64,000 nucleotides of DNA. It comes from Molossus alvarezi. Taxonomy: Eukaryota; Chordata; Mammalia; Chiroptera; Molossidae. The DNA is taken from positions 59,295,001-59,359,000 of the forward strand of contig CM073887.1 of the NCBI GenBank assembly GCA_037176705.1, written 5' to 3'. This document shows positions 47,274-56,028 of the stretch, in pieces. Position numbers and translations under genes: made by a program. Under the pieces are notes generated by a model. That model searched no databases, was not told where the DNA came from, and saw only the letters and a program-made list of their open reading frames with translations. Position 1 is the stretch's first letter. Every line of letters begins with the position of its first letter.

Positions 47274-48060
47274 TTGATGAATTACTTTTTCTATCTTAAT
47301 GCTTCAAAGGCCGTGAGATCAGAACCACATTTACATTTATGTGATGGCAAATTCTTTGTACCATCTATGGGGCCAAATAGCTCTAAATCAGCTTTAATTT
47401 TTTCCATTTAATGTGGGATTTCAACACAAAATACCTTTGCTTAAGAGAAGTCAACTGAATGATTTGTGAGGCTTAAACTCAGTTCCCTCAAACAATATTA
47501 TTATTGGACAAATGTCTGTGTCAGTTTCCCATTACTGTTGTTATAAATTATCACACTACTGGCTTAAAGCAAACAACTTTCTATTTTAAAGTTCTAGAGG
47601 TTAGACACCTGAAATGGGTTTTATAGGGCTTTGATAAAAATGTCTGCAGAGCTTGGATTTTTCTGGAGATCCCTCTGTAATTCCTTTTTCATTCTCAATT
47701 TCTATTCCAATTTCTAGAGGCCACCTGCATTCCTTGGCCCATATCCCTTCTTCCATCTTCAATGCCAGCAACATAGTATCTTTAAATGTCTCTCTGACTC
47801 CAATTCTTCTTCTGCTCTCCTCCACCTTTAAAGGACCATCGTGATGAATTAGTCCAATCTGGATAATCTGAACTAATCTCCTTAGCTAATTACTTTCTTT
47901 TATCTATTTTAGTTATCCTGCTCTGTGAGCTAACATATCCCAAAATTCTCTGAATAAAGACATGGACATCTTTTGAGGCCCTCATTCTGCCTACTACAAA
48001 TACTTTTTCAGATATAAATTATTTGATGTCACTCTGGAGCCCTAATATAAAAGAATCAAA
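47274..48060 (+). other. Paralogous block matching 54421-56026
   Basis: No gene. Homology: TTTTTCTATCTTAA in both (47287 and 54443), GTGGGATTTCAACACAAAAT in both (47412 and 54570), GAGGCTTAAACTCAGTTCC in both, then the LTR-like remnant, then AATATAAAAGAATCAAAC in both (48044 and 56008). Copy 2 has extra L1 insertions inside this block. Confidence 0.85.
47515..47990. mobile_element. Ancient LTR-like remnant (MLT2/ERVL type suspected), copy 1
   Basis: Segments such as GTGTCAGTTTCCCATTACTG, TAAAGTTCTAGAGGTTAGA, CACCTGCATTCCTTGG and CCATCTTCAATGCCAGCAAC resemble a common mammalian ERVL-type LTR from memory. Non-coding and heavily diverged. The same sequence occurs at 55485-55975 in the duplicate. 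Confidence 0.45.
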
Positions 48061-48188
48061 CACAGAATTTATTCTTCCCTGTAGAATGAAAGAAAAACTT
48101 GTCTTTCAAAGTTACACACACAGAAGATTCCTGGTGGAGAAGACCTCAAATTACCTACACCTGACTCTGACATAGAGCCACAGCCAAG

Positions 48189-48346
48189 CTTCTCAAATTG
48201 CTGTCCACAGACCAGGAGGACCTGTAGCATCAACACCACCTGGGTGCTTGTCAGAAATGCAGTCTCTGGGCCCACTGGAGACCTGATCAATAAGATTTTC
48301 ATGTGAACTATAAACTTGGGTAATGAAGTGGAGAAGTGCTGGGTTA
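48189..48346. mobile_element. MER5A-like (hAT-Charlie) DNA transposon remnant
   Basis: CTTCTCAAATTGCTGTCCAC, CACCTGGGTGCTTGTCAGAA and ATGCAGTCTCTGGGCCC match remembered MER5A text, with terminal motifs like GAGAAGTGCTG. Non-autonomous element, no coding capacity. Confidence 0.6.
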
Positions 48347-48351
48347 GAATA

Positions 48352-48498
48352 GGTGTTCTCACCTTGTCACTGCTGACACTTGGGGCTGGATAATTGTCTG
48401 CATTGGGTGCTGTTCTGTGCATTATAGGTGTTTAGCAGCCTCTCTTCAGACATTATAATATCCCCAGGTGCAAAGTCATCTCTGTTTGAGAACCACTG
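48352..48498 (-). mobile_element. MER20-like (hAT-Charlie) DNA transposon remnant
   Basis: Carries GTTCTCACCTTGTCACTG, CTTGGGGCTGGATAATT, CTGTGCATTATAGGTGTTTA and the terminal TTTGAGAACCACTG, matching MER20 read in reverse, with about 60 bp missing in the middle. MER20 copies act as enhancers or insulators in some tissues of placental mammals, but nothing here shows activity. Confidence 0.65.
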
Positions 48499-48647
48499 CC
48501 CCAAAATCTCAGAACTGGAAGTGTCCTAGTGATTCCAATCAAAATGGCATCCCTTTTTTGGCTTATACTTTTGTGTCCCTACCATAAATCAATGCTTTGA
48601 GGACCCAAAGACCAAACAAATTTCTCATATTTTTTTTTTCAAATACA

Positions 48648-48961
48648 GGGTTTTTTCTATTTTATTTTTGTTACAGATGTTTCTCCTTTCTTACCCCACT
48701 GACACCCTCTTCCCCATATCCTCCCACCCTGTCCCCAACTTTGTTGTCCATGTCCATTGGTTATGCGTACATGCATATAATTTCTGTGATTTATCTCTTC
48801 CCTCCCCCCACCACCCTCTCTTCTGAGGGTTGTCAGTCTGTACCCTACTTCCACATCTCTGGGTCTACCCTATTCCTCAGACTGTTATGTTCATTATATT
48901 CCACAAATAAGTGAGATCATGTGGTATTTGTCTTTTTCTATTTACAATAGCTAAGATCTGG
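48648..48961 (-). mobile_element. Short L1 3' end with a tiny inverted 5' arm
   Basis: Minus-strand 3'UTR from the T-run at 48648 to about 48935, then 48936-48961 (CTATTTACAATAGCTAAGAT...) is ORF2 sequence in the plus orientation. TSD AAATACAG at 48640-48647 and 48962-48969. Confidence 0.85.
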
Positions 48962-48969
48962 AAATACAG

Positions 48970-49378
48970 TTTACTTTCAATATTATTTTGTTTAGCTTTC
49001 AGGTGTACAGCATAGTGGTTAGACAATCGTATACTTTACATAACGTTCCTCACCTGATATTTCCAGTACCCAACTGGCCTCATACATAGTTACTCCAATA
49101 TTATTGACTATATTCTCTATGCTATACTTTACATCCCTGTAATTGTTTTGTAACTACCAATCTGTGTTGCTTAATCTCTTCACCTTTTTCTCCCAGTCCT
49201 CTAGTCCTTTTCTCCTCTGGCAACAACCAGTCCACTCTCTTTGCCTATGAGTCTGTTTCAATTTTGTTATTTCATTTATTTTGCTCATCAGATTCCACAT
49301 ATAAGTGAAATCATATGGTATTTGTATTTCTCTGACTGACTTATTTCACTGAGCATAATACCCTCTAAGTCCATCCAT
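48970..49378 (-). mobile_element. Older L1 3'UTR remnant
   Basis: Reads as the reverse complement of an old L1 3' region: AGGTGTACAGCATAGTGGTT, ATTGACTATATTCTCTATGC, TTCACTGAGCATAATACC. Similar old L1 pieces are at 50620-50870 and 54880-55440. Confidence 0.7.
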
Positions 49379-50619
49379 TCAGAAACTTTAACTCAGAGTT
49401 GGGATAGGGAGCTTGGAGGTGTAGATGTCAGGAAGCAGGATATTTAATGAAAGACTAATCAAAGCTGTACTCACCCATCTGGCTTATTACATAGTCTCCG
49501 AGGAACAGAGGCTCAGCAAAAAACGTTTCCATTCTGTCCAGACCAGTGTCCCTAAGGAGAATCGCGTGCTTAGAGGTTAAAGTAAGAAGTAAATGTGCCT
49601 AATGAGCAGATGTAGAAAGCTGTTAGTAACAACTCTACTGCAGACCCTCAGTATGTGCAACCTTTGGTTGGATGAAATGTGATCATTGTTTTTAAAGTCT
49701 TAAATCTGTCTGGGAGACCAATGCTTGATCACTCCTTATTGTCTTGTCTGAGACAGAGCTCTTGTCCCCCTCATCATCCATCCAGGCAAGAATTTGGACT
49801 TCCACAGGGAACCTTTCCTCTCAGAGTTCACATGCAGGTGAGTCCAATAACAACAGACATAACAGAAGAGAATCAGAGAGACTGGAAGCCAAGAACTTGT
49901 ACCTGAAGCCACCTGAAGACCATTCCAACATAGCCTAGATACGAATGATCACTGTGGTTGTTGGCTGTCTTTACCAATAAATTAATGTGTTAATTCATGA
50001 TGATAAGAGTAAAGTGAACATTGCACTCAGAAATGCAAGTGTCAATGTTAACAATTAGGTGGTATTAATAGATGACACATTAAGAAAGGGAATAAGAAGT
50101 GTAAAGTTCTTTCAGTAGAAATAGAACATAAGTTCAAGGACCTCATCAATTAACAGAAATAGAAAAATAGGTTATTATCTGTGAAGAAATATACAGTGAT
50201 GTGAGGGTGTTTTTTTAATTTTATGATGGGCATTTTAGACTGTTTCCATAGGGATGAGGAAGATTCAGACCAAGGAAGGCTTGCAAATACACATGCAATA
50301 GCAGTTCATGAGACATACATCTCACAGTATCTTCTCTCACTTTGGTTATTCACATAAAAAAATTATGTGGTAGGTGAAAATGAGTATGCAAATGAGATTC
50401 ACTTTGTAATTATTTCATTACCTGTGAGGCTGAGTAATGAAATTTGTATTTGTAAGCCAATTAGAATCTCTATTAAAATTTGTCTGCATAAGTTTTTTGC
50501 TTTACTTGTTTATTAATTTATTTTAAAGTATAGTAGGCATTCAATATAACTTTCACTGTATTGTACAACTGAAAGTGCTTTGCTTTGGATAGTGTTATCA
50601 AAGTATTTTTATTCCTTTT
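49379..50619. other. Intergenic stretch without recognised features
   Basis: About 1.2 kb with ordinary composition. The longest open frame (75 codons at 49679-49906) overlaps a second one in another frame, shows no recognisable domain and lacks splice or promoter support. I see no repeat family I can name. Confidence 0.5.
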
Positions 50620-50870
50620 TTGTTTACATATAGTTTGTATACAATATTATATTAGTTTCAGGTGTACATCATAATGATTCCATATTTGCCTATATTATAA
50701 TATGACCTCCAGCGTAAGCCTAGTTAACATCCATCACCACACATATTTACAAGTTTTTTCTTGTGATAAGGAGTTTTAAAATCTACTCTCTAGAAACTTT
50801 CCAATATACAACACAGTGTTATTAACTAGATTCACCCTCCTGTGCTTTACATCCCATCCTTGGCTTTTTT
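50620..50870 (-). mobile_element. Old L1 3'UTR remnant
   Basis: Contains TATTAGTTTCAGGTGTACAT and TTATTAACTAGATTCACCCT, hallmarks of old L1 3' ends read on the minus strand. Confidence 0.6.
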
Positions 50871-51017
50871 ATTTTTATTTTTTATATTGAAATAATTGAC
50901 TAAGAAACAAGAATTCTCCATTTATCTTTACATGGAAAAGAAAATTCTAATGAGAAATGGCACTAGAAATGACCTCAAGAAGACCAGACCATACAACAGA
51001 TACAGAAATTAATTTCT

Positions 51018-51240
51018 TTTTTTAAAAATATGTTTTACTGATTATTTTTTAGAGACAGAGAGGAAGGGAGAGAGAGAGATAAAAACATCAGTGTGGGAGA
51101 AAAACATTAATCAGCTGCCTCCTGCATGCCCCTACTAGGGACTGAGCCTGTAACCCAGGCATGTGTCCTGACCAGGAACCAACCAGAACTTCTCAGTCCA
51201 TGGGACAATGCTTAATCCACTGAGCCACACCAGCCATGTG
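51018..51240 (-). mobile_element. VES SINE upstream of the second olfactory receptor
   Basis: Minus-strand VES copy, diverged (CACTGAGCCACACCAGCCAT on + strand at its head). Exact 13-bp TSD GAAATTAATTTCT at 51005-51017 and 51241-51253. It lies ~105 bp before the splice acceptor of the second OR. Confidence 0.93.
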
Positions 51241-51326
51241 GAAATTAATTTCTAGACTCTAAAATTTATATGGTAGCATTTATGCTAGGTTACTAAAGCT
51301 TGAGTGTGGGAAAATTAGTCATGTTA

Positions 51327-51346
51327 TTTTTCCTTTGTCCTGATAG
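51327..51346 (+). other. Predicted splice acceptor of the second OR coding exon
   Basis: The tract TTTTTCCTTTGTCCTGATAG ends in AG at 51345-51346, 13 bp before the ATG at 51360. Aligns with the acceptor of the first OR (AAAATTAGTCATGTTATTTT against AAAATTAATCATTTTATTTT). Confidence 0.6.
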
Positions 51347-51359
51347 TCACCTCCATCAC

Positions 51360-52328
51360 ATGGAACTAAGGAACCTTACAGTAGTTTCAGAATTTCTTCT
51401 TCTGGGTTTATCAGAGAAACCAGAATTGCAGCCCCTCATATTTGGACTTTTCCTCTCCATGTACCTGATCACGGTGTTGGGAAACCTGCTCATCATCCTG
51501 GCCATCAGCTCAGACTCCCACCTCCACACTCCCATGTACTTCTTCCTCGCCAACCTGTCCTTGGTAGACATCTGCTTCACCTCCACCACCGTCCCAAAGA
51601 TGCTGGTGAACATCCAGACACAGAGCAAAGCCATCACCTATGAAGGCTGCATCACCCAGATATATTTTTTCCTATTATTTGCAGGATTAGACAACTTCCT
51701 TCTGACCGTGATGGCCTATGACCGATTTTTGGCCATCTGTCACCCCCTGAACTACATGGTCATCATGAGCCCCCGGCTCTGTGGACTGCTGGTTCTGGTG
51801 TCCTGGATCATGAGTGTACTGCATTCCTTGTTACAATGCTTAGTGGTATTGAGACTGTCTTTCTGTCCTGACCTGGAAATTCCCCACTTTTTCTGTGAAA
51901 TCAAACAGATGGTTCAACTCGCTTGTTCTGACATCTTTCTTAATAACATGGTGATGTATTTTGGAGCTGGGCTCCTGGGTGGTGGTCCCCTTATTGGTAT
52001 CATTTACTCTTATTCTAAGATAGTGTTCTCTATATGGGGAATCTCGTTAGCTCAGAGGAAATATAAAGCATTTTCTACCTGTGCATCTCACCTGTCAGTT
52101 GTCTCCTTATTTTATGGTACAAGCCTAGGAGTGTACCTCAGCTCTGCTGCTACTAATAGCTCTTACTCAAATGCAACAGCCTCAGTGATGTACACGGTGG
52201 TCACACCCATGCTGAACCCATTCATCTACAGTCTCAGGAACAAAGACATAAAGAGGGCTCTGAAAAGATTTGTTGGGATGGTAGCTACAAAAGGTCCAAT
52301 TGTCCTAGGGCTGAAGAAATGTACATAA
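51360..52328 (+). CDS. Olfactory receptor, class II, OR7-family-like (322 aa)
   Basis: Paralogue of the gene at 1704-2657, with the same expected role as an odorant-sensing GPCR. The frame is intact. Hallmarks: N-glycosylation site NLT at 5-7, GN at 41-42, [13 protein letters not shown] at 55-67, Cys97 and Cys179, [13 protein letters not shown] at 118-130, SYSK at 217-220, [10 protein letters not shown] at 236-245, [14 protein letters not shown] at 283-296. The C-terminus is five residues longer. Start chosen at 51360 ([12 protein letters not shown]) because the upstream in-frame ATGs at 51300 and 51321 precede the splice acceptor. Compared with the first OR, substitutions cluster at the extreme N-terminus, residues 131-170 (second intracellular loop and TM4) and 201-230 (TM5 and after), while TM2, TM6 and TM7 are nearly identical. 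Confidence 0.94.
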   Translation: MELRNLTVVSEFLLLGLSEKPELQPLIFGLFLSMYLITVLGNLLIILAISSDSHLHTPMYFFLANLSLVDICFTSTTVPKMLVNIQTQSKAITYEGCITQIYFFLLFAGLDNFLLTVMAYDRFLAICHPLNYMVIMSPRLCGLLVLVSWIMSVLHSLLQCLVVLRLSFCPDLEIPHFFCEIKQMVQLACSDIFLNNMVMYFGAGLLGGGPLIGIIYSYSKIVFSIWGISLAQRKYKAFSTCASHLSVVSLFYGTSLGVYLSSAATNSSYSNATASVMYTVVTPMLNPFIYSLRNKDIKRALKRFVGMVATKGPIVLGLKKCT

Positions 52329-53320
52329 TAGCTGGACTCAAAGCCTGGGAGCTAGATATTATGATTCTTTGGTCAGGGTGTGAAAGTAGAATTTAGTCTC
52401 TGTTTATTTTCTGGATTTTCTGCTTCTATGATTTGAACTTTTCTATACAATTAAAGTGAATCACTTTAATTTTTTTAATTTGTAATATCTAACAGTGTTT
52501 TCTTTGTCATTTTTCTCTTCTCCCAAATTGATTCTCAACCTTGGGTGAAATATTTGGAAATTCCCATTTATCTCATGAAACTTCATAAATTTCTTAAGAA
52601 CAATTTCTTTTAAAATGAAATCTATCATGGTAATTTTTTTCATTTTACTAAAAAAAAATCATGAGTTATACTACTCTAAAACTAAACTACACTTGGTAAA
52701 CAAAGCCATTTATGTCATTTCATTGGAGAGGATTTTAAGAGCACAGTTTAACACTTTTTGTACATTGTTTCTCTATATATCACTACCATAACTGATCTTT
52801 CTAAAAATGCAAAGGGATTTATCATTGGGGTAACATTTTGCTTGGTATAACTATGTTTTCTATTGAATTATCTCCCTGCTTCCACTTGAAAACTTTCATT
52901 GCTGCCTACAAATACGATTCCCTCCTTTATTCTAAATAAAGCATCTCCCCTGCTTTAAGTATTCTTATTACCACTAAAGGGGTAGGGAATGAAACATATC
53001 ATCAGATATATAGATATGTGATATATAGATATGTCATATATATGTATATAAATGACCAAAGTATGACTCACTAGACAGATTGAATTCCTGTCCAGCTCTG
53101 CCATTCAGAGTCATAATTTTGTATGAACATGCATGTTCTCTCAACCTCTTCTAGTTACCTACAAGGGAATCTCAATGGAGTCACTTTTTAATGCAGTTAT
53201 CTGAAATAAACTTCAATACCAGTAATCATGAATGCTATTTTCAAATATCAGGAGAAAGCCCTACCATGACAAGCAACAGATTATGATAATTTCCTTTACC
53301 TCTTTTCCCTTTGATTATTG
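52329..53320 (+). other. 3' flank of second OR
   Basis: Non-coding. The first ~530 bp aligns with 2658-3174. ATTAAA at 52450-52455 is a possible weak polyadenylation signal. 52990-53050 is an AT-rich low-complexity stretch with ATATAGATATGT repeats. Nothing else recognised. Confidence 0.6.
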
Positions 53321-53324
53321 TATC

Positions 53325-54420
53325 AGTTAGCTGTTGCTATATAACAAGTCCTCCTAGAAGCAGATGATTTAATATAATGAATTTATTATCAGATGGGATT
53401 ATATGGGGGGAAGTTGTTCTGAGTACTGATTGTCTCCTCATGGGTCTGTAGTCAGCTGTCAGTCTCTATATTGTGTTTCTAAGGCTCATCCATGATGTTG
53501 TATGTGGCTGTAGTGCTCTTCTGTCTTGAACCAATTTATGTCTGTTTATTCCCTTTATATATGAAGGTGAGTCTTTAATTTATGGGAAGTGGACTTATTA
53601 AATGATAATTGCTTTAATTTAATTCCCATATCCGTGTACAACATTTGCTTTCTTCTTGGTTGAAAGATATTCTCCCAGCACTTCTAGGTGTGAGTCAGCT
53701 ACCTACACTCTAGATCTGACCCTGAGCCATGCACTACTAGAATTTTTAAATTTCTAACTAATGCTTTGGGGGCATAATTACATCCAATATCCTGCATATA
53801 CAACATGCTGAATTAAATGAGCCATACAAAAGTTAAAAATTTACTACACACTTGTATTTGTATATATTTGAAAAGGTGTACAACTTGTTTGTTATGTTAT
53901 TGGTTTTTTTAAAATTTTATTTTTGTTACAGATGTTTCTCCTTTTTTACCCCATTGACACCCTTCTTCCCATCCCCTCCCCCGCCCTGTCCCTGCCTTTG
54001 TTGTCCATGTCAATTGGTTATGCATACATGCATATAAGTTCTGTGTTATGTTATTGTTAGAAATGTAATCGCCCTGAGCCTGTTTCCTCGTTTATAAAGG
54101 TAATGTGAGATAATAAATTCTAATTTCAGACAAATGTGTGGAATAGTGAAATGTGTTGAAATATTCTGCTGAGTCCAAAAACAACATTCAAGGTTAGGGG
54201 TGTTTGTGTATGTGCATTTGTATACGTCTTTCTCCCAAATAAGCACACTCACACACATGTATGTACATGCACACAGACTCACAAATATTTCCACCTATCA
54301 GGCTAATAGAAATCTTGAGAGAGAGTTGGAGGGAATAGAAGTGAAAAGAATGAATGTTTGAATTAACACAAAGGGAAAGGATGTAGAAATTTTGACACAA
54401 AGCCTTAGAATGGGTGACTT
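53325..54420 (+). other. Non-coding flank, paralogous to 30530-31487
   Basis: See the matched landmarks listed for the partner block. It differs by an L1 insertion at 53903-54043 and lacks the insertion of L1 A, so it represents the pre-insertion state near 54414-54425. Confidence 0.8.
53903..54043 (-). mobile_element. Very short 5'-truncated L1 3' end
   Basis: 141 bp of L1 3'UTR (minus strand). Exact 13-bp TSD TGTTATGTTATTG at 53890-53902 and 54044-54056. Absent from the paralogous copy at about 31130, so inserted after the duplication. Confidence 0.95.
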
Positions 54421-54624
54421 TAATTTTAATAATAAATTATTTTTTCTATCTTAAATTGTCAAAGATTTCAAGGTCAGAAAATTTACACTAATGCAATGGT
54501 GAATTCTCTGTACCACCTAATGGGGCAGAATATCTCCAAAGGACTCTAATTTTCATCTTCTATTTTAAGGTGGGATTTCAACACAAAATGGCTTTACCTA
54601 AGGGATGCTCACTGAATGAATTGA

Positions 54625-54843
54625 GAGGATTAATAGTCATGTAAAATACAGCATAGGAAATATAGTCAATAATATTGTGATAACTATCTATGGTGTCTGA
54701 TGGTACTAGATTTATCAGGGTGATCACTTTGTAAGTTACATAAATGTCTAATCACTATGTTGTACACCTGAAACTAATATATTGTATGTCAACTGTAACT
54801 GAAAAATTTTAAAAATTAAAAATTAATAAACAAACCAAAAAAA
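54625..54843 (+). mobile_element. Old L1 3' end
   Basis: Ends in CCTGAAACTAATATATTGTA, GTCAACTGTAACTGAAAAA and an A-rich tail. Flanking GAATTGAGAGG / AAATGAGAGG is a probable TSD, since copy 1 (47450-47475) has the uninterrupted GATTTGTGAGGCTTAAACTC. Confidence 0.75.
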
Positions 54844-54879
54844 TGAGAGGCTTAAACTCAGTTCCTGCAAGCAATTGTT

Positions 54880-55440
54880 GTTTTGTTTTGTTTTATTTCA
54901 TTTTTAAATTACAGTTGATATTCAAGTTTTAAATTTTTATTTTTATTAAATTTATTGGAGTGACATTGGTTAATAAAATTATATAGGTTTCAAGTGTACA
55001 ATTCTATGATATATCATCTATATATTGCATTGTGTGTCCACCACCCAAATCAAATTAATTTCAGGTGTATAGCATAGTGGTTAAACAATCATATACTTTG
55101 CAAAGTGATCCCCTTGATATTTCAAGTACCCACCTGACACAATATGATATGAAAGCAATTTTGCAAATAATTCTTAAAAATATTTCTTAAAAAGTTTTAA
55201 TTACAGTTAACATTCATTATTATCATGGTTAGACATTTATATAACTTACAAAGTGATTCCCTGATAAGCCTACTACCCATCCAACATCACACATAGTTAT
55301 TAGAATATTATTGACTATATTCCCCATGCTGTACTTTACATCCCCATCACTATTTTGTAACTGCCAACTTGTACTTCTTAATCCCTTCACCTTTTTCAGT
55401 CAGCCCCACAACCACTTTGCCACTTGACAACCATAAGTTC
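54880..55440 (-). mobile_element. Old L1 3'UTR remnants, at least two overlapping pieces
   Basis: Minus-strand L1 3' ends: one from 54940 (GGAGTGACATTGGTTAATAA), another at 55058-55140 (TTTCAGGTGTATAGCATAG) and another at 55195-55430 (TTACAGTTAACATTCATTAT, ATTGACTATATTCCCCATGC). Absent from copy 1 at the corresponding place, so inserted in copy 2. Confidence 0.65.
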
Positions 55441-55484
55441 CCGCAAATTGTAATTTATTGGATAAATATCTCTATTAAATGTTT

Positions 55485-55975
55485 ATTCTTGCTGAAACAA
55501 ATTGCCACACTACTGGTATAAAACAAACAAATATCCATCTTAAAATTCTAGAAAATTAGAGGACTGAAATTAGTCTCATTGGGCTAAAATTTAGATGTCT
55601 TCAGGACTGGGATCCTTCAGGAGGCTCCAGGAAAGAATACATTTTCTTTCTATTATACTTTCTGGGGGCCACCTGCATTCCTTGGTTTTTGGCTCTTCCT
55701 CCATCTTCAAAATCAGCAGCAGAGCATCCTCGAATGTCTCTCTGATTCCAATGCTTCTTCATCTTTCTTCCACATTTAAATGACCATTGTGATAACATTA
55801 GTCCAACCTGGATACTCCAGGTGAATCTTCTTATATAAAGATCAATGATTAGCAACCTTATTCCATCTGCTAGCTTAACTCCCTTTGCTCTATAAAATAA
55901 CATTCAAAAGTTCTTGGGAATAGGATGTGCACATATTTTGAGGCCCTTACTCTTCCAACCACAAACTCTTTTTCA
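55485..55975. mobile_element. Ancient LTR-like remnant (MLT2/ERVL type suspected), copy 2
   Basis: Partner of 47515-47990; shares CACCTGCATTCCTTGG, ATGTCTCTCTGA and TTAGTCCAA. Non-coding. Confidence 0.45.
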
Positions 55976-56028
55976 GGTATAAATTATTTTATGTCAATCC
56001 AGAGGCTTAATATAAAAGAATCAAACTA

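Noticed and set aside
47515..47990. An endogenous retrovirus with coding capacity
   Set aside because: Only LTR-like non-coding sequence is visible in both copies (also 55485-55975); no gag, pol or env open frames.
49679..49938. Two overlapping small frames (75 and 64 codons) in the unique interval
   Set aside because: Different frames of the same DNA, no recognised domain, no conserved copy visible in the duplicate; not distinguishable from chance.
51300..51359. Upstream in-frame start of the second OR (would give 342 aa)
   Set aside because: Same reasoning: upstream of the acceptor at 51345-51346.
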